22,982 nucleotides of DNA from Saccoglossus kowalevskii (Eukaryota; Hemichordata; Enteropneusta; Harrimaniidae): positions 249,502 through 272,483 of the forward strand of contig NW_003137327.1 in the NCBI RefSeq assembly GCF_000003605.2, read 5' to 3'. The notes under the pieces were generated by a model. It was not told the DNA's origin. It worked only from the letters and a program-made list of their open reading frames with translations, and searched no databases. Positions 1 to 16,872 of this stretch are shown in pieces; the first letter of the stretch is position 1; each line of letters begins with the position of its first letter. Both the position numbers and the translations under genes were made by a program.

Positions 1-660
1 TGTAATATAAAAGCAATCAGACTTGCGGTTTTTAACAAGAAGTCGAAAATATCACTTTTTACCAAAAATATTCACCAAAATTAAAGATATCATTACAAAA
101 TGAACAAATCTGAGAGAGGTCCACATGTAGTACCTATGTATGTAATATCAAAGCAATTGGACTTGCGGTTTTTAACAAGAAGTTGAAAATATCACTTTTT
201 ACCAAAAATGACAAAAATATTTACCAAAATTAGAGAATTGAAGATATCATTACAAAATGAACAAATCTGAGAGAGGTCCACATGTAGTACCTATATATGT
301 AGTATCAAAGCAATTGAACTTGCGGTTTTTAACAAGAAGTCGAAAATATCACTTTTTACTAAAAATGACAAAAATATTCACCAAAATTAGAGAACTAAAG
401 ATATCATTACAAAATGAACAAATCTGAGAGAGTTCCACATGTAGTACCTATATATGTAATATCAAAGCAATTGGACTTGCGGTTTTTAACAAGAAGTCGA
501 AAATATCACTTTTTACTAAACATGACAAAAATATTCACCAAAATTAGAGAATTAAAGATATCATTACAAAATGAACAAATCTGAGAGAGGTCTACCCAAG
601 GTACATATACACCAAGTATCAAAGCATTCAGGCTTGTAGTTTTCAAGAAAAAGTCGAAAA
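1..660. repeat. Tandem array of a ~157-bp unit (4 copies plus a partial fifth)
   Basis: Near-identical units begin at 1, 141, 298, 455 and about 612. The period is 157 bp; the first copy is about 17 bp shorter and the fifth is diverged and partial. Recognisable blocks in each unit are CTTGCGGTTTTTAACAAGAA, AATATCACTTTTTAC and GAACAAATCTGAGAGAG. The array runs straight into a GGACGACG-rich tract and a hairpin. This is the layout of pearl/HINE-type non-autonomous elements, which carry core tandem repeats of about 150-170 bp. The family assignment is inference. Confidence 0.85.
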
Positions 661-750
661 AGTAAAACATTGACACGGACGACGAAGGACGACGCCGGAC
701 AATCATTCATATGATAAGCTCCGCTTGACAAAGTCGACAGCGGAGCTAAA
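661..750. mobile_element. Terminal part of a HINE/pearl-like element, with hairpin
   Basis: A GGACGACGAAGGACGACG tract is followed by a perfect 9-bp stem (717-725 AGCTCCGCT with 739-747 AGCGGAGCT, 13-nt loop) and then an A-rich run. On the minus strand this reads TTTTTTAGCTCCGCT and then the stem, a form I associate with abundant interspersed repeats of marine invertebrates. Together with the 157-bp array at 1-660 it probably forms one non-autonomous element. No transposase is visible and the left end is outside the window. Confidence 0.55.
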
Positions 751-950
751 AAAAAGGAAAAAAAACTGGTTTTGTTTTATTTCCCCATATGACAAACAAT
801 ATGTTAATTTATGCTAATTATATGCTAATTATTATGCAAATTAGCCGCGACTCTATGACAAATTTCTGGGGAGAACACTGAAAATGTAAAATAACGCTAT
901 GATAAGCAAATCCATTAGGTTACTGGAAAATCTGTGAATTTAACAAAACC

Positions 951-1133
951 CAATGAATATACTATAATATTGAAATAGTTAAATTAAATCCCAGTGAAGA
1001 CAAAATAGCGTTTGAGATTAGACAACAGCTGGTAGATCATGGGTTTGCATCTCCAGCTGATCTGATCAGTGTATGTGGTATTGTTCAAACCAAGCTGCTC
1101 AAATCAAATTTTAATGTGTGTGTGTATGTGTGA
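951..1133 (+). pseudogene. Helix-hairpin-helix-like open frame, probable transposon-derived fragment
   Basis: The plus-strand frame is open from just after a TGA near 950 to the TGA at 1131-1133. It reads as plausible protein, including KLNPSEDKIAFEIRQQL and then DHGFASPADLISVCGI. The spacing of IA..I...L...GF.S..DL.SV.GI....L resembles paired helix-hairpin-helix (ComEA-type) DNA-binding motifs. There is no initiator ATG and no convincing acceptor, and the frame ends inside a TG microsatellite. It lies antisense to the SBNO1-like gene. A coding relic of a repeat is more likely than a live exon. Confidence 0.35.
1114..1132. repeat. TG microsatellite
   Basis: A short run of TGTGTGTGTGTATGTGTG that supplies the stop of the helix-hairpin-helix-like frame. 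Confidence 0.8.
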
Positions 1134-1176
1134 AAGCAGGGATACACTCTGAATATATCCCATGAGTAAAACATAC

Positions 1177-1308
1177 CGCGGCCAACACACTATCAGGTTG
1201 AGTGCTTACATCGTCTTCCAAACCAATATCATCAATGTCAAAATCAAGTCCACTTGCACCTAGAGCTGCTGACAATAAGTCTTGATATTGTCCTGGATTG
1301 TCTCCCAT
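1177..1308 (-). CDS. SBNO1: First coding exon of a strawberry notch homologue (SBNO1-like), partial gene
   Basis: Strawberry notch proteins are large nuclear SNF2/helicase-like regulators acting in Notch and other transcriptional programmes. This 132-nt exon lies between a good acceptor (TTTGCATTACAG, directly before the ATG at 1308-1306) and a donor (GCG|GTATGT, exon end 1177). It encodes exactly 44 codons, phase 0 at both ends. The product starts MGDNPGQYQDLLSAAL and continues with an acidic GLDFDIDDIGLEDD stretch. Vertebrate SBNO1, as I remember it, begins with a matching PGQ-DLL-AAL-SG-FDID pattern. The helicase and C-terminal parts lie past the left edge. Human SBNO1 lies near TMED2 and RILPL1/2 on 12q24.31, which supports the call. 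It could be another acidic N-terminus. The ATG directly after the acceptor implies a separate 5'UTR exon. Confidence 0.55.
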
Positions 1309-3497
1309 CTGTAATGCAAAACAACAACTATCAAGATCAGTCATAAAGAAAACTAGCATAAATTAACCAACCATGTTGTATCAGACCAAGTCTTCAATAA
1401 TAGATATAATAATAAACAGGTTTTTTTCCAAATCAGGGAACTGGGGCACAGTGCCCTGATACTCTCAGCTGGCGCCCTCTCACTGAATTGACTATTGAAC
1501 TTTCAAGTAATAAATATATTTCTTGAGCCGTACACTTCCGTGCTGCGCACCCCATAAAATCTTTCTCAAATATTTTTTTTTTTCGTGAAAAGCAACACCA
1601 GCTGACAATGTGTCTGGACACTAAATACACTAAAATTACTCTAAAAGTACTTCAATGGCGATAGATACACTGTTAAAACGACGCAAAAAGCTTCCGATAT
1701 AGCGTTTCCTGCTTAATCTGCCTGTGTGTGCTCCCTCTTGTTCATTTTTTTTAGAAAAAACCCTGATAAACATTATTTTCGCCTCCATGACAAAGTGTGA
1801 TGGCTAATTTGCCTACAATATATAGTGAATAATTTAATGCTATGCTTCAAGTACATTGTACCCTTTTGCTGCTTGCCCTCAACAGCTCACTATATATACA
1901 ATGTATGTGGTGGAGATGAATAGATGACTAAATCAGATTTACTAATTTCCTACATGTCTGAATTTTATATCAAGATTAATTAAAATCTGCATGAATATTA
2001 TTTGTATTTACCACCATGTACTGTGACTAAATAACATACATGGTGGAGAGCACATATGGTTGTGAAAGTTCATTAGAGTGTAACAGAGAAAATGCCACAC
2101 CCACTTCATAAAGGTTTAAAAACTCAATTCAAAAGTGCGAGAATAGTATTAATAGTATACACATAAAAATCAAGCTTTTAAGGCATGCATAAATTAAAGG
2201 AACACTTTTGATCAATCCAAAGATAGATTTGAAACTTTTGGGCAATAATGATGACAAAACATTACTTGGCCAGGGAAATAAAGCTTTGACACTCACTGTA
2301 AATGAAAAAAAGTGTCAACCCGGCCCACTTCATGCTGCATGTACATGTTACAATTCATGTCTGTCAATCGACCCTATAATAGTACAAGGTCAAGCACATT
2401 GCTCAATCAGAAACATGATACATGCTTATGAGACATGATTTTTATGCTGAAATCGGGTCATGGCTCAACTGTTGTCACTGTGATCATAGTAGATTGGAAT
2501 TGTTTGTTTTAGGATATGTCATATCTGAGACTAAGCCCTATATATTATATATATATTTTATACAGCTTCACATTTCTCTTGAAAGCATTTCATTTGAACT
2601 GATGTTTTCCTTCTTATGATGACATATTATTATTGAGAAGATGACCTTAGACAAATGCTTAGACATTGTTATCTATTAGTAGCAGCAGCAGCAAGGTGTA
2701 GCTATGTCATATTTTAATGATCCAGCATCAAAAATGTACAATAAATGCAATTGGTTTGTGTGTGCTTCTACATGTATAGAGCAAATACAATAACACACAT
2801 GTTATGACAATAGTAAATCACTTTTGATCAAAATACTGATGAAATGGAAATTCAACCAGGTTTTAGAGTTGGTACTAACATGCTCAAATTTTTAAGGAAA
2901 CATTGCACTAATTACCGGTAGATATATTGTGATACTGTGTCAAAGGTGAATATGAATCAGACGCTATTGATTCGTATGAAAATTGACAAACATGCCTGAA
3001 TATGCAAAATAGAGATCAATGAATTATTATATAATAAAAGCACCAGTCTGTAAATTTGGCCTTTAATAATGCACTGTAGCACACATACATATTGACCTTT
3101 GGTACAGGTAATATATTTAACTGATACATTTGATATTTATGAAGTGCTACAGCTCATGTCCTAACTTTTTTTGATCAACAATAATTTCACCGCAACTGCA
3201 TTTCATTTTTTGAATAAAATGGCAACAAGTGGACAGCGACATAAAGCTATGATGCAGCAATAAGAGAGATTTGAATTATTTTAACTAATTAATAATTTTT
3301 TTTATTAGTTCTCTGTAATCATTCTACCAGAAACATATTTCCTAAAACTCTTTCTCTAACGTTTTTTTTGATAAATCTCTCACTCACAAGAGGTCAACAC
3401 GAAAAACACATTGACCATAAATGTCCTGAACTCTGTTATTCTTATACTTAACTCAATAAAATGGCATTTCTCTGCAACTACACTACTTAAAAATACT

Positions 3498-3535
<38 letters not shown>

Positions 3536-4033
3536 TAACATAAAACTAGGTTAAATCAGAATATGTACCGATATTAAACTTTAGGCAACACCCAAAAACG
3601 CTGATCATCAAGAAAAAAATAACGCAGTTTCATGATGATTCATAACAATTCATTACGAAACATCATCACAAATGTAAACAACCAGCTCTTTACTCTTAAA
3701 CATCAGTTTCAGACAGTTGTCATATACAGTCAACAATGAGAGCGCATTTCCACAGTAAAAATCAGAAAACTAATAAACCGTGGTCCATTCAAAGGTTGAA
3801 TTAGGTTGTCGCATATCCTTGCATATTATCGGAAAGGCCGGGTGACTTCCGGGTTACGAAATATTGACGAAAACAAAAAGACAAAAAAGACCTCTCCAAA
3901 AATAAGGTATTCAACCAAAACCCGATGAATTATGAACTAGTATGCCAGGGAGTGATACCCGACCAGTGAAACATGCAATATTTTGATTGGTTTCGGCACG
4001 TGCACGTATAATATTCAGCCAGCTATAGCTTAC
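1309..4033 (-). other. Probable 5'UTR intron of the SBNO1-like gene
   Basis: This interval joins the donor at 4034|4033 to the acceptor at 1309. It is AT-rich, with no ORF of protein character. It holds a GGCGCCCTCTCACTG motif at 1471-1485, a TA microsatellite at 3499-3532 and poly-T runs. I see nothing else that can be named. Confidence 0.5.
3499..3532. repeat. TA dinucleotide microsatellite
   Basis: About 17 uninterrupted AT/TA dinucleotides in the putative SBNO1 5' intron. Confidence 0.9.
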
Positions 4034-4250
4034 CTGACTTGGGGAAGTGCGGTGCTCCTGGAGTGAATGACGTTCCGACGCAGAAACAAAAGACGTAACA
4101 AATTGGTAAATCACACGCGTAGACAATTTATACTCTCCAACTTTGTAGTTAATACCTTTATATTTCTTGTGCTGTTGACAATGAAGTATAACTTCTCTTT
4201 ACCTTTACGTAAACACAAATAATCCGTAGCGGACATCACATAGTCACTCA
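4034..4250 (-). other. Putative non-coding 5' exon of the SBNO1-like gene
   Basis: On the minus strand the sequence CCCCAAGTCAG|GTAAGC at 4034/4033 is a near-consensus 5' splice site, only about 570 bp from the TMED2 start codon and pointing away from it. The frame is open upstream but has no ATG, so this is best read as a 5'UTR exon spliced to the ATG-bearing exon at 1308. Its upstream boundary is a guess. CpGs are denser here than in surrounding DNA. Confidence 0.45.
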
Positions 4251-4555
4251 CCGAGAGAAATCACCGCCATACCAACTAGGCTTGTCCCAGATTCTAATTT
4301 GTGTTACCCTTATATACGCAAATAAAAAAATCCGTAATTTTCTTAAATTGGTATGACTGCCTGGAAAATTTGTATACGCAGTTTGTTTTACCTGAAAAGT
4401 AATATCATTTTATTAGTTAACAACTTTAGCATGCGAAAATAACAGAGAAAACAGTCGGATAACCCAAACTTTAAATATGTTCTGGTACGAGGTGGTATTC
4501 TGCGCATGTCAAGTAAAGTCGACGTGGCATAAGTTCAGGTCTGTTACTCTCTCCT

Positions 4556-4585
4556 ATGAAATCGTACTTTCGTAGGTATATTTAG
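4556..4585 (+). other. Possible upstream ORF in the TMED2 leader
   Basis: An ATG at 4556 opens a nine-codon frame (MKSYFRRYI) ending in TAG at 4583-4585, 16 nt before the TMED2 ATG. It matters only if transcription starts upstream of 4556, which the sequence does not show. Confidence 0.3.
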
Positions 4586-4601
4586 CTATTTTGTCTTCAA
4601 A

Positions 4602-10915
<6,314 letters not shown>

Positions 10916-11066
10916 AGTTTTCCATTATTTTTTTATTATTTTTATTTTATTGCATACTTTAATTTCTTCACCTGTCAGACACTTCCAGTTTACAGCTGTG
11001 ACATCTTGATACTTTCTAGACACCCAGTAGACAATGTCAGCTTTCAATACTCATACAGTCGAGATT

Positions 11067-11088
11067 AAATCATCATCATCATCATCAT
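11067..11088. repeat. ATC trinucleotide microsatellite
   Basis: Six to seven CAT/ATC repeats in the TMED2 3'UTR. Confidence 0.85.
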
Positions 11089-12020
11089 AAATCTACAGCC
11101 TTTTTTTACGTCTCACTAGACACCAAGATGTAGATACAGAATGAAGATCATTTTATATTATGGGTCACAAATATATGTGTATTTGCTTTATTAATGGCCC
11201 ATGCAAATGATGTGCGTCTATGGTAAAAAAATGAATTCTTGAATTAAGCTCTCTTCTATTTGAGATGTGCTTCTAATAGAGTGAATATGGTATATGAATA
11301 TGCCAATGAACTATGGCATGAATAATGATTTTTTTTTCAAAGATGTTTTTATTCGAAGCAAACTTTTTTAGCAAGTCACGTTTAAAACCGCACACATCTG
11401 TGTAATGGTATTCTGTATTGTCACATAGAATTGATAAAACTCGGTGCTACCACTTAAAGATAGAATACAGATTTTACTATATTTGTTTTATTGGGAGCTC
11501 ATCTCTAATTAGAGGTGCTTGTGAGCCGAAAATAGACGTTGGGTTTTCACCTAAACCAACTTTGCGTCATTTCATTATGTAAGCACATACAACAGATATG
11601 GTAATTTTCATGTAAATTTTCATTGAAGTTGTTCTGTTGCTATAATAAAATCTTTTATAGTGATATTTATTGCAGAGAATTTCTCTGTATTTGAAAATTA
11701 TTTCGAGTTGACTCTGTCTCCATATTGAGCTCTGAGTTGTTTGACCAAGAGCATTAAATAATCCAACAAATTTAATTCCTTAGAACATAAGATGTTCATA
11801 CTGATTTTAAATGGATGCTCATTTTTTGCATATTTTCAAGTAAGAGTTTTATCAATAAATTTTCTGAGATTGTCTCGGAACAAAACCCTAAATAATGCAT
11901 TTATGTAGACTTTATTATATTAACTGGTCACCAATTCTTGACTTGAGTAAATATTTGTAGTATAAAGAAGAAACTGCAACTGGCATTCCTTTCATTTTGG
12001 CTTGCGTCATGTCATTACTG

Positions 12021-12118
12021 TACTGCGTCCTGTTCAATACGGAACTCACAGTGACTTGTACAATGAGTGTAAAATACCGGGGTACATAGTTTGTTTACAT
12101 GAAATTCGAACATGCGCT
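12021..12118. repeat. Dispersed repeat, copy 1
   Basis: It shares GCGTCCTGTT, ATA(C/T)GGAACTCA, TGTAAAATAC and TTTACATGAAATTC in the same order and spacing with 14571-14656. It sits inside the predicted TMED2 3'UTR. Confidence 0.6.
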
Positions 12119-12296
12119 GCGCAATGACCATCCCCTTGTAATCAGTTTGAATATTGAAATAGTGAATCAGAATTTATCTAGTTTAGATTATTCTGTTTTT
12201 AAATCTGAACAGGGTTGAGAACAGAACACTGAATAAATGTGTATCTGCCATCTCCAAGCATGTTTAACATTTGTATTTTAGGACTAGCCTAAATAT

Positions 12297-12310
12297 CGCC
12301 CTCTAGTGGC
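12297..12310 (-). promoter_or_regulatory. CTCF-like core motif
   Basis: The minus strand reads GCCACTAGAGGGCG, which fits the CTCF core CCASYAGRKGGC. It lies in the predicted TMED2 3'UTR. GCGCCCTCTAGTGGC strings also occur in interspersed repeats, so this is only a string match. Confidence 0.3.
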
Positions 12311-12758
12311 AAATGAGCTAACACTTTATTTACCATGTGATGTATTCATTTTGTACATTTGGTTAAGTTGCCTCGCACTCGGAAGAAAATTTCTGAAACT
12401 CAATGTAATTTTCAAATAATTGTCTTATTCTAAGTCTGAACACCATTTCCAAGCACCCAAGCCCATTTTCTAATCCATCAAACCAATTGGGAAAGTATTT
12501 TGCATTTTCTGGGGTTGACCAATCAATGCACAGCTTTCATAAGTCAATTCTAGGGAGCCTCAGGTAACTAGGCTTGGGATTGGATAAATTGACAATAAAT
12601 TTGGATGTACTCAGTGGTACAATAACTATATGTGACTACTTCATTCACGAATTAGATTCAAAAAAGAAAATATTTTGTTAATATTTAAAAAAAAAAAATC
12701 TTCAATTGTAAGACTTTGTACACCAATTATAAATGATATCATTTTCTTGTACAATTTA

Positions 12759-12764
12759 AATAAA
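12759..12764 (+). terminator. Candidate TMED2 polyadenylation signal AATAAA
   Basis: AATAAA is followed by an uninterrupted T tract and a GT-rich element at about 12805-12835. It was chosen over earlier hexamers only because of this downstream context. Confidence 0.35.
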
Positions 12765-14356
12765 GACTAAATTTTGAGATCTATGATGTGAATTTCTGAA
12801 CACTTATTTTTTTTTTTTCTCCTCTGGGTGTATTGTAATACAGTTAAACGTTGATTATCAGAGCATCTTACTGTGGGTGCATTTGTATGTTAGATTTTGC
12901 CATATCTGAATATTCAAGTCTAACTGTTAACAGTTTCCCATACACTGCAGTGTAAACACTTTTTAATCACGACTATTTTTTACCGACATGGCCAGAGTGG
13001 CCTGCAAAGTTTATAAAATCAATGTATAATTTACATAAACTAAGTCCAAAAAATTCAACTGGTTCAATCACTGATAATGCTGGAAAAGTCAACCAAGCAG
13101 AGTAGTCGTTCTCAATACAATTTCGCTTTTTGCTATAATTCCATTCTGGTTCTAAGGTGTGGTTATTCTGGCTATTGCCATATATTCAATAAAATAGTAC
13201 AAATATGCCAACCCTTCCTGACAGTTATTTTTAAAATGTAGGGAGACTATGGTGGCAGTAGATTTGAGAGTGCATGTGGTGAATGGACCTGTAAAATGTA
13301 GACTTGCATTGATGTTTTTTTTAAATAAAATAAAATATTTGAGTGTATAAATGGCGAAAGCCGGGTGGACCATAAAAGAAATGAAACTTGAACAGGTTCC
13401 TTTGCAATTAATGTTAATGAGAATTTTAATGACATAACAAATTGGTGTGGTCTACAAATCACAGGATTTTATGGGCGAAGAAATATGGTTATGCTGAAGG
13501 AAACTTTTCGAATGTATATTTGAACTTTCCAGCTTTCACGTTGTCAATTTAAACCCTGTCATCACTGATGTAAACAGCTTTCCGAAACACATGATGGGAG
13601 TCTTTGCGGTTAGTGCCACTGTAATTGCAGACTTTTTAAATCAAATTTATAACTTTCTGAAAACTATAGTTTTATCACTCTTCATGCAAGAAGAGTTTTG
13701 TAAATGTGTAATTGAATGTTTTAATATTGGGTATGCTAATCATAACAATTTTTGTTTTGAGTAATTATGCAAATTATATGCATATTCAAAATATTACCAC
13801 CAAGTTGTACATGTCTGGGGAAACCACTATCTGCTTCACACTGGCATGGATCTGAATAGAAGATATCGAATTACTGATTTATACAAACTCTGACAAGACT
13901 TTCTAACAAAAACAATTTATTTGCCATTGTACATAAATTTTACAATATTAAAAATGCAAAAAAATATCAAAATTGTCATCCATATAAAAATACAATTCAC
14001 AAATACTGCTTTTAATTCTAAATTTGACTTTTGCAATTCACCAATATAACCCTACAAAGCACAGAGCTGATTTGTTAAAATCACATACACGATGAAAAGA
14101 CTATTTCAGTCTTACCTGGCATACATAGCCCTAAAACAAAGGATAAAGTTCATGCAAATATTGCTACAGCCATGGTACTCATTACACATAAACCCAAATC
14201 TTCTTAGCCTTGTGTATTTTTACATTGACTTAACCAAATCAAAATGGTTAAATATCATTAACATTTGAGGATGGATGTGAATAATTCGTGAAAATCCTGA
14301 AAGTGCAACAAATTCTTCATATTTTGTCGAGTAAAAGTTTCCATCACCTTAATGAC

Positions 14357-14554
14357 TACTGTAAAATCATTTATCTTCACTGACATTTAATTTCACTATT
14401 TTGATGCTTTGAGCAAATTAAGTTCATAAATTTGTCAAGGAAACAATGAGTTCTATTGTTATTTTACATGTTCACATTTATTTAATTTTTACTTATGGGC
14501 AAAAAAAGCAAAATTAAAAACCAATAAATAATTACAGTGATGTGTTTACAGTAA
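14357..14554. mobile_element. Small TACTGTAAA-ended foldback element
   Basis: TACTGTAAA near 14357 and its reverse complement TTTACAGTA near 14546 bound about 200 bp containing CATTTAATTTCACTATTTTG. It resembles the 5395-5569 element. The inverted ends are short. Confidence 0.3.
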
Positions 14555-14570
14555 TAAAACTAGTCGTCAT

Positions 14571-14656
14571 GCCGCGTCCTGTTTGATATGGAACTCATAG
14601 CGATGTATACAGCGCATGTAAAATACATTATTTATTTACATGAAATTCAAACACGC
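14571..14656. repeat. Dispersed repeat, copy 2
   Basis: This is the partner of 12021-12118, with several substitutions and indels. Confidence 0.6.
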
Positions 14657-14849
14657 TTTAAGTCCTGTGGAATATTTTCGCTTGGAATTAATTTTCGCTG
14701 AAGAAATGATTCAGTGACAAGCCATGCATGGCACAGTCCCAGTTATCGAATTTAAGATATATAGTTTTGTTTATAGTAATATAGCTGGAACATAAACATG
14801 TCAGGAATTATTGTTTGATTATGATGATTGTTTAACATTAAAATGATTG

Positions 14850-15620
14850 ACATTTGTATGGAGTATTGAGAGATATCGCTCTGGAACAGCATTGGTTGAA
14901 ACAAAATCAGCCATTTTGAATACATGTAGTGTATAATGAATATATAAAATTTGAACATAATCAGTCAGAGATATGGCACTAAGGCTGCATTCATTAATAC
15001 AAAATGGCCACCAGTTAGCCATTTTAAATCCGATCTGAAAAATAAAATGACGTGCATCAGGAACTCATGTCTAATGTATGTACCAAGTTTGAACAAAATT
15101 TATCCAGAAATGCTTGATATTTTATGATTTATTAGCACAAAAATGGCCATCATTCGGCCATTTTGAATAGGATCGTCAAACCAATAAATCTGTATATCTA
15201 TTAAAATTTTAACATACTGTAATCAGTCTAAGCAAGTCAGAGATATGGCACTACAAGCACATTCATTAAAACGAAATGCGTGCCAGTCAGCCATTTTGAA
15301 TCTTACATGTATCTGAAAAACAAAATGATGTGCATGAAGGTCCTATAATGTCCAACGTATATACAAGGTTTGAACAAAATCCATCTGTAAACAGCTGGGA
15401 AATGCTTGATTTTGATGATTTTTAGCACAAAAATGGCCGCCATTTAGCCATCTTGAATAAGATCGTGAAACAAATTGACGTGCATACATATAATATTATG
15501 TATGATGTATTTGTGAAGTTTGAATGTGATTAGTCCAGGCATTTCCAAGATACAGGGTGGGACGCACGCACATATGCACGGAGGTCAAAACATAAGTTTT
15601 GCGTCTGAACGGGGACTATA
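14850..15620. repeat. Degenerate repeat with ATGGCC...GCCATTTTGAAT hairpins
   Basis: Diverged units spaced roughly 130-150 bp each contain AAAATGGC with GCCATTTTGAAT downstream (near 15001, 15138, 15276 and 15430). Other shared blocks are AGTCAGAGATATGGCACTA, GACGTGCAT and AGTTTGAACAAAAT. It ends with GGGTGGGACGCACGCAC and GGGGACTATAAAAA. This resembles a repeat superfamily widespread in marine invertebrate genomes (from memory). Confidence 0.65.
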
Positions 15621-16804
15621 AAAAAATCCAAAACTGACAGTAATAAAAGTGTATATTTTGCAGAAGAAATAACAAAATATATCAGTATATTTGAGTAAAA
15701 AGTAAAATGATAATTTTTTAATGGTACCACAGAAATGCCAAACTAAATGTTGGCAAAGTTGACATGTGTTTAAGTACATACAGAATGATAAAAAACTTTA
15801 GTTAAAAAAACACCTTTATTGCTTTGCTGAGTATCGGTATTTTATGGCTATAATACTATACCGGTAATACATATGCACAAGATTATTAGATATTCCGCTT
15901 AAAAAAACATTTGATGACTTGCATCACTATGTGATGTCCAGATATGATATTTTGGAGTACAATGAAACATGCAAGAGTGATTTTCTAAATATAGCTTGTG
16001 GAAAACGAAAGTTTAATAGTGTGCCCTCATCGATAGATGAGTGCACAGTGAATCACACTGACCATGTTAAAGGATGGTGGTCGCGCATGTGTAACATTTG
16101 TATTGATTAACATTGATTTTTTAAATGTGCTCTTCCAATGGAAATCACAAAGACTAGTTTTGATGAGGGCCTGACATGCACTAATTATCGTCGATGACTC
16201 CCTTGATACCTTCCTCAACATTGTTCATATGAGACCCATATCTCGCGCATGCGTGGCGTAACGACCACCGCTCTTGAACTTCTATACTGATGTCAGTTGC
16301 CATCCAACACAGTTCTCATATTAGCTGTCACATAACAAGGTACAGCAAAACTGCACCCGGGATCCAAAGTCACCATACACCTTTTAATATATGTAGCGCC
16401 CTCAAGTGATGTCAACATGTCATAGACAGGAGTACGCAAAGTCAGGGTGGTTGATCTTGTAATAAGTCAATTAGAATAAAACAATCTCTAAAAAAAACAA
16501 TTCATGGACATACACAGATCAAATATCCACATTATAAACTGTGTGAACTGAAACGTACAATAGAAGTGATTTATATTAGCAATGTAAACCATAATGCACC
16601 ATTCCTGTAATTATGGAAATACTACCTCTTCATACAAATTCTCGAAACATCAAATTAAAAAAATAACACTATATTATTAAAAAATCTTATTCCATATCTC
16701 TGGATTATAACAAAAAAGTTAGTTAATCCTTAAATGCTTTGTAATGACCAAAACATTCAAAGACCATTTAGATTCATATCTTTCACTTCAATTACATCAA
16801 TAAT

Positions 16805-16872
16805 TTATGCATAATACTGATTGTCAACGTCCCGGATAAGGAGGTCATTTTCCTGTTCTACATTGCTTGCAC
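16805..16872 (-). CDS. Possible alternative last exon of the RILPL gene
   Basis: On the minus strand the acceptor TTCTATTATTGTTTCAG is followed by two bases (GT), then 21 codons reading ASNVEQENDLLIRDVDNQYYA and a TAA at 16807-16805. A donor CAG|GTAAAA inside the main last exon (exon end 18339) leaves phase 1, which this acceptor completes (G+GT, Gly). Phase match, a good polypyrimidine tract and protein-like sequence support it. It is short, no canonical AATAAA is obvious downstream, and it could belong to another transcript. Confidence 0.4.

Larger units (their letters stand above)
3830..4601. promoter_or_regulatory. Divergent promoter between SBNO1-like gene and TMED2
   Basis: This is the main CpG-bearing stretch of the left half. 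It holds an ETS/GABP-type ACTTCCGGG (3845-3853), an inverted CCAAT (GATTGG, 3985-3990), an E-box CACGTG (3997-4002), a YY1-like CCGCCAT (4264-4270), an NRF1-like TGCGCATG (4501-4508) and GACGTGGCA (4521-4529). The last fits XBP1/ATF6 UPR elements. These are string matches to known consensus sites. No TATA box is convincing for either gene, and the start sites are not determinable. Confidence 0.5.
10916..12780 (+). other. TMED2 3'UTR (probable extent)
   Basis: No coding signal is seen. AATAAA hexamers lie at about 11644, 11854, 12232, 12594 and 12759. The one at 12759-12764 is followed about 45 nt later by a T-rich then GGGTGTATTG stretch, the best poly(A) arrangement here. A (ATC)n run is at about 11067-11088. 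Alternative shorter ends are possible. Confidence 0.45.
12781..16800. other. Intergenic DNA between convergent TMED2 and RILPL
   Basis: No exon-like frame is supported. It contains the second dispersed repeat copy (14571-14656), a TACTGTAAA-ended element (14357-14554), a degenerate ATGGCC-hairpin repeat (about 14850-15620), and a CpG-bearing patch at 16230-16275 with GCGCATGCG (16245-16253), an NRF1-like palindrome. The rest is AT-rich and anonymous. Confidence 0.6.

Noticed and set aside
1433-1630. Minus-strand open frame in the SBNO1 5' intron
   Set aside because: It reads through repeat-like DNA (GCGCCCTCT context) and a homopolymer, with no splice sites in phase.
4034-4126. N-terminal extension of the SBNO1-like protein, in frame through the donor at 4034
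   Set aside because: The frame is open and in phase but begins only at a TTG. No ATG is present, and the ATG at 1308 fits the family N-terminus.
13152-13462. Overlapping minus-strand open frames in the intergenic region
   Set aside because: Composition is that of AT-rich noise, with no splice context and no family resemblance.
16071-16270. Inverted GGTGGTCG/CGACCACC as transposon ends
   Set aside because: Only about 8 bp match and no target duplication is seen.
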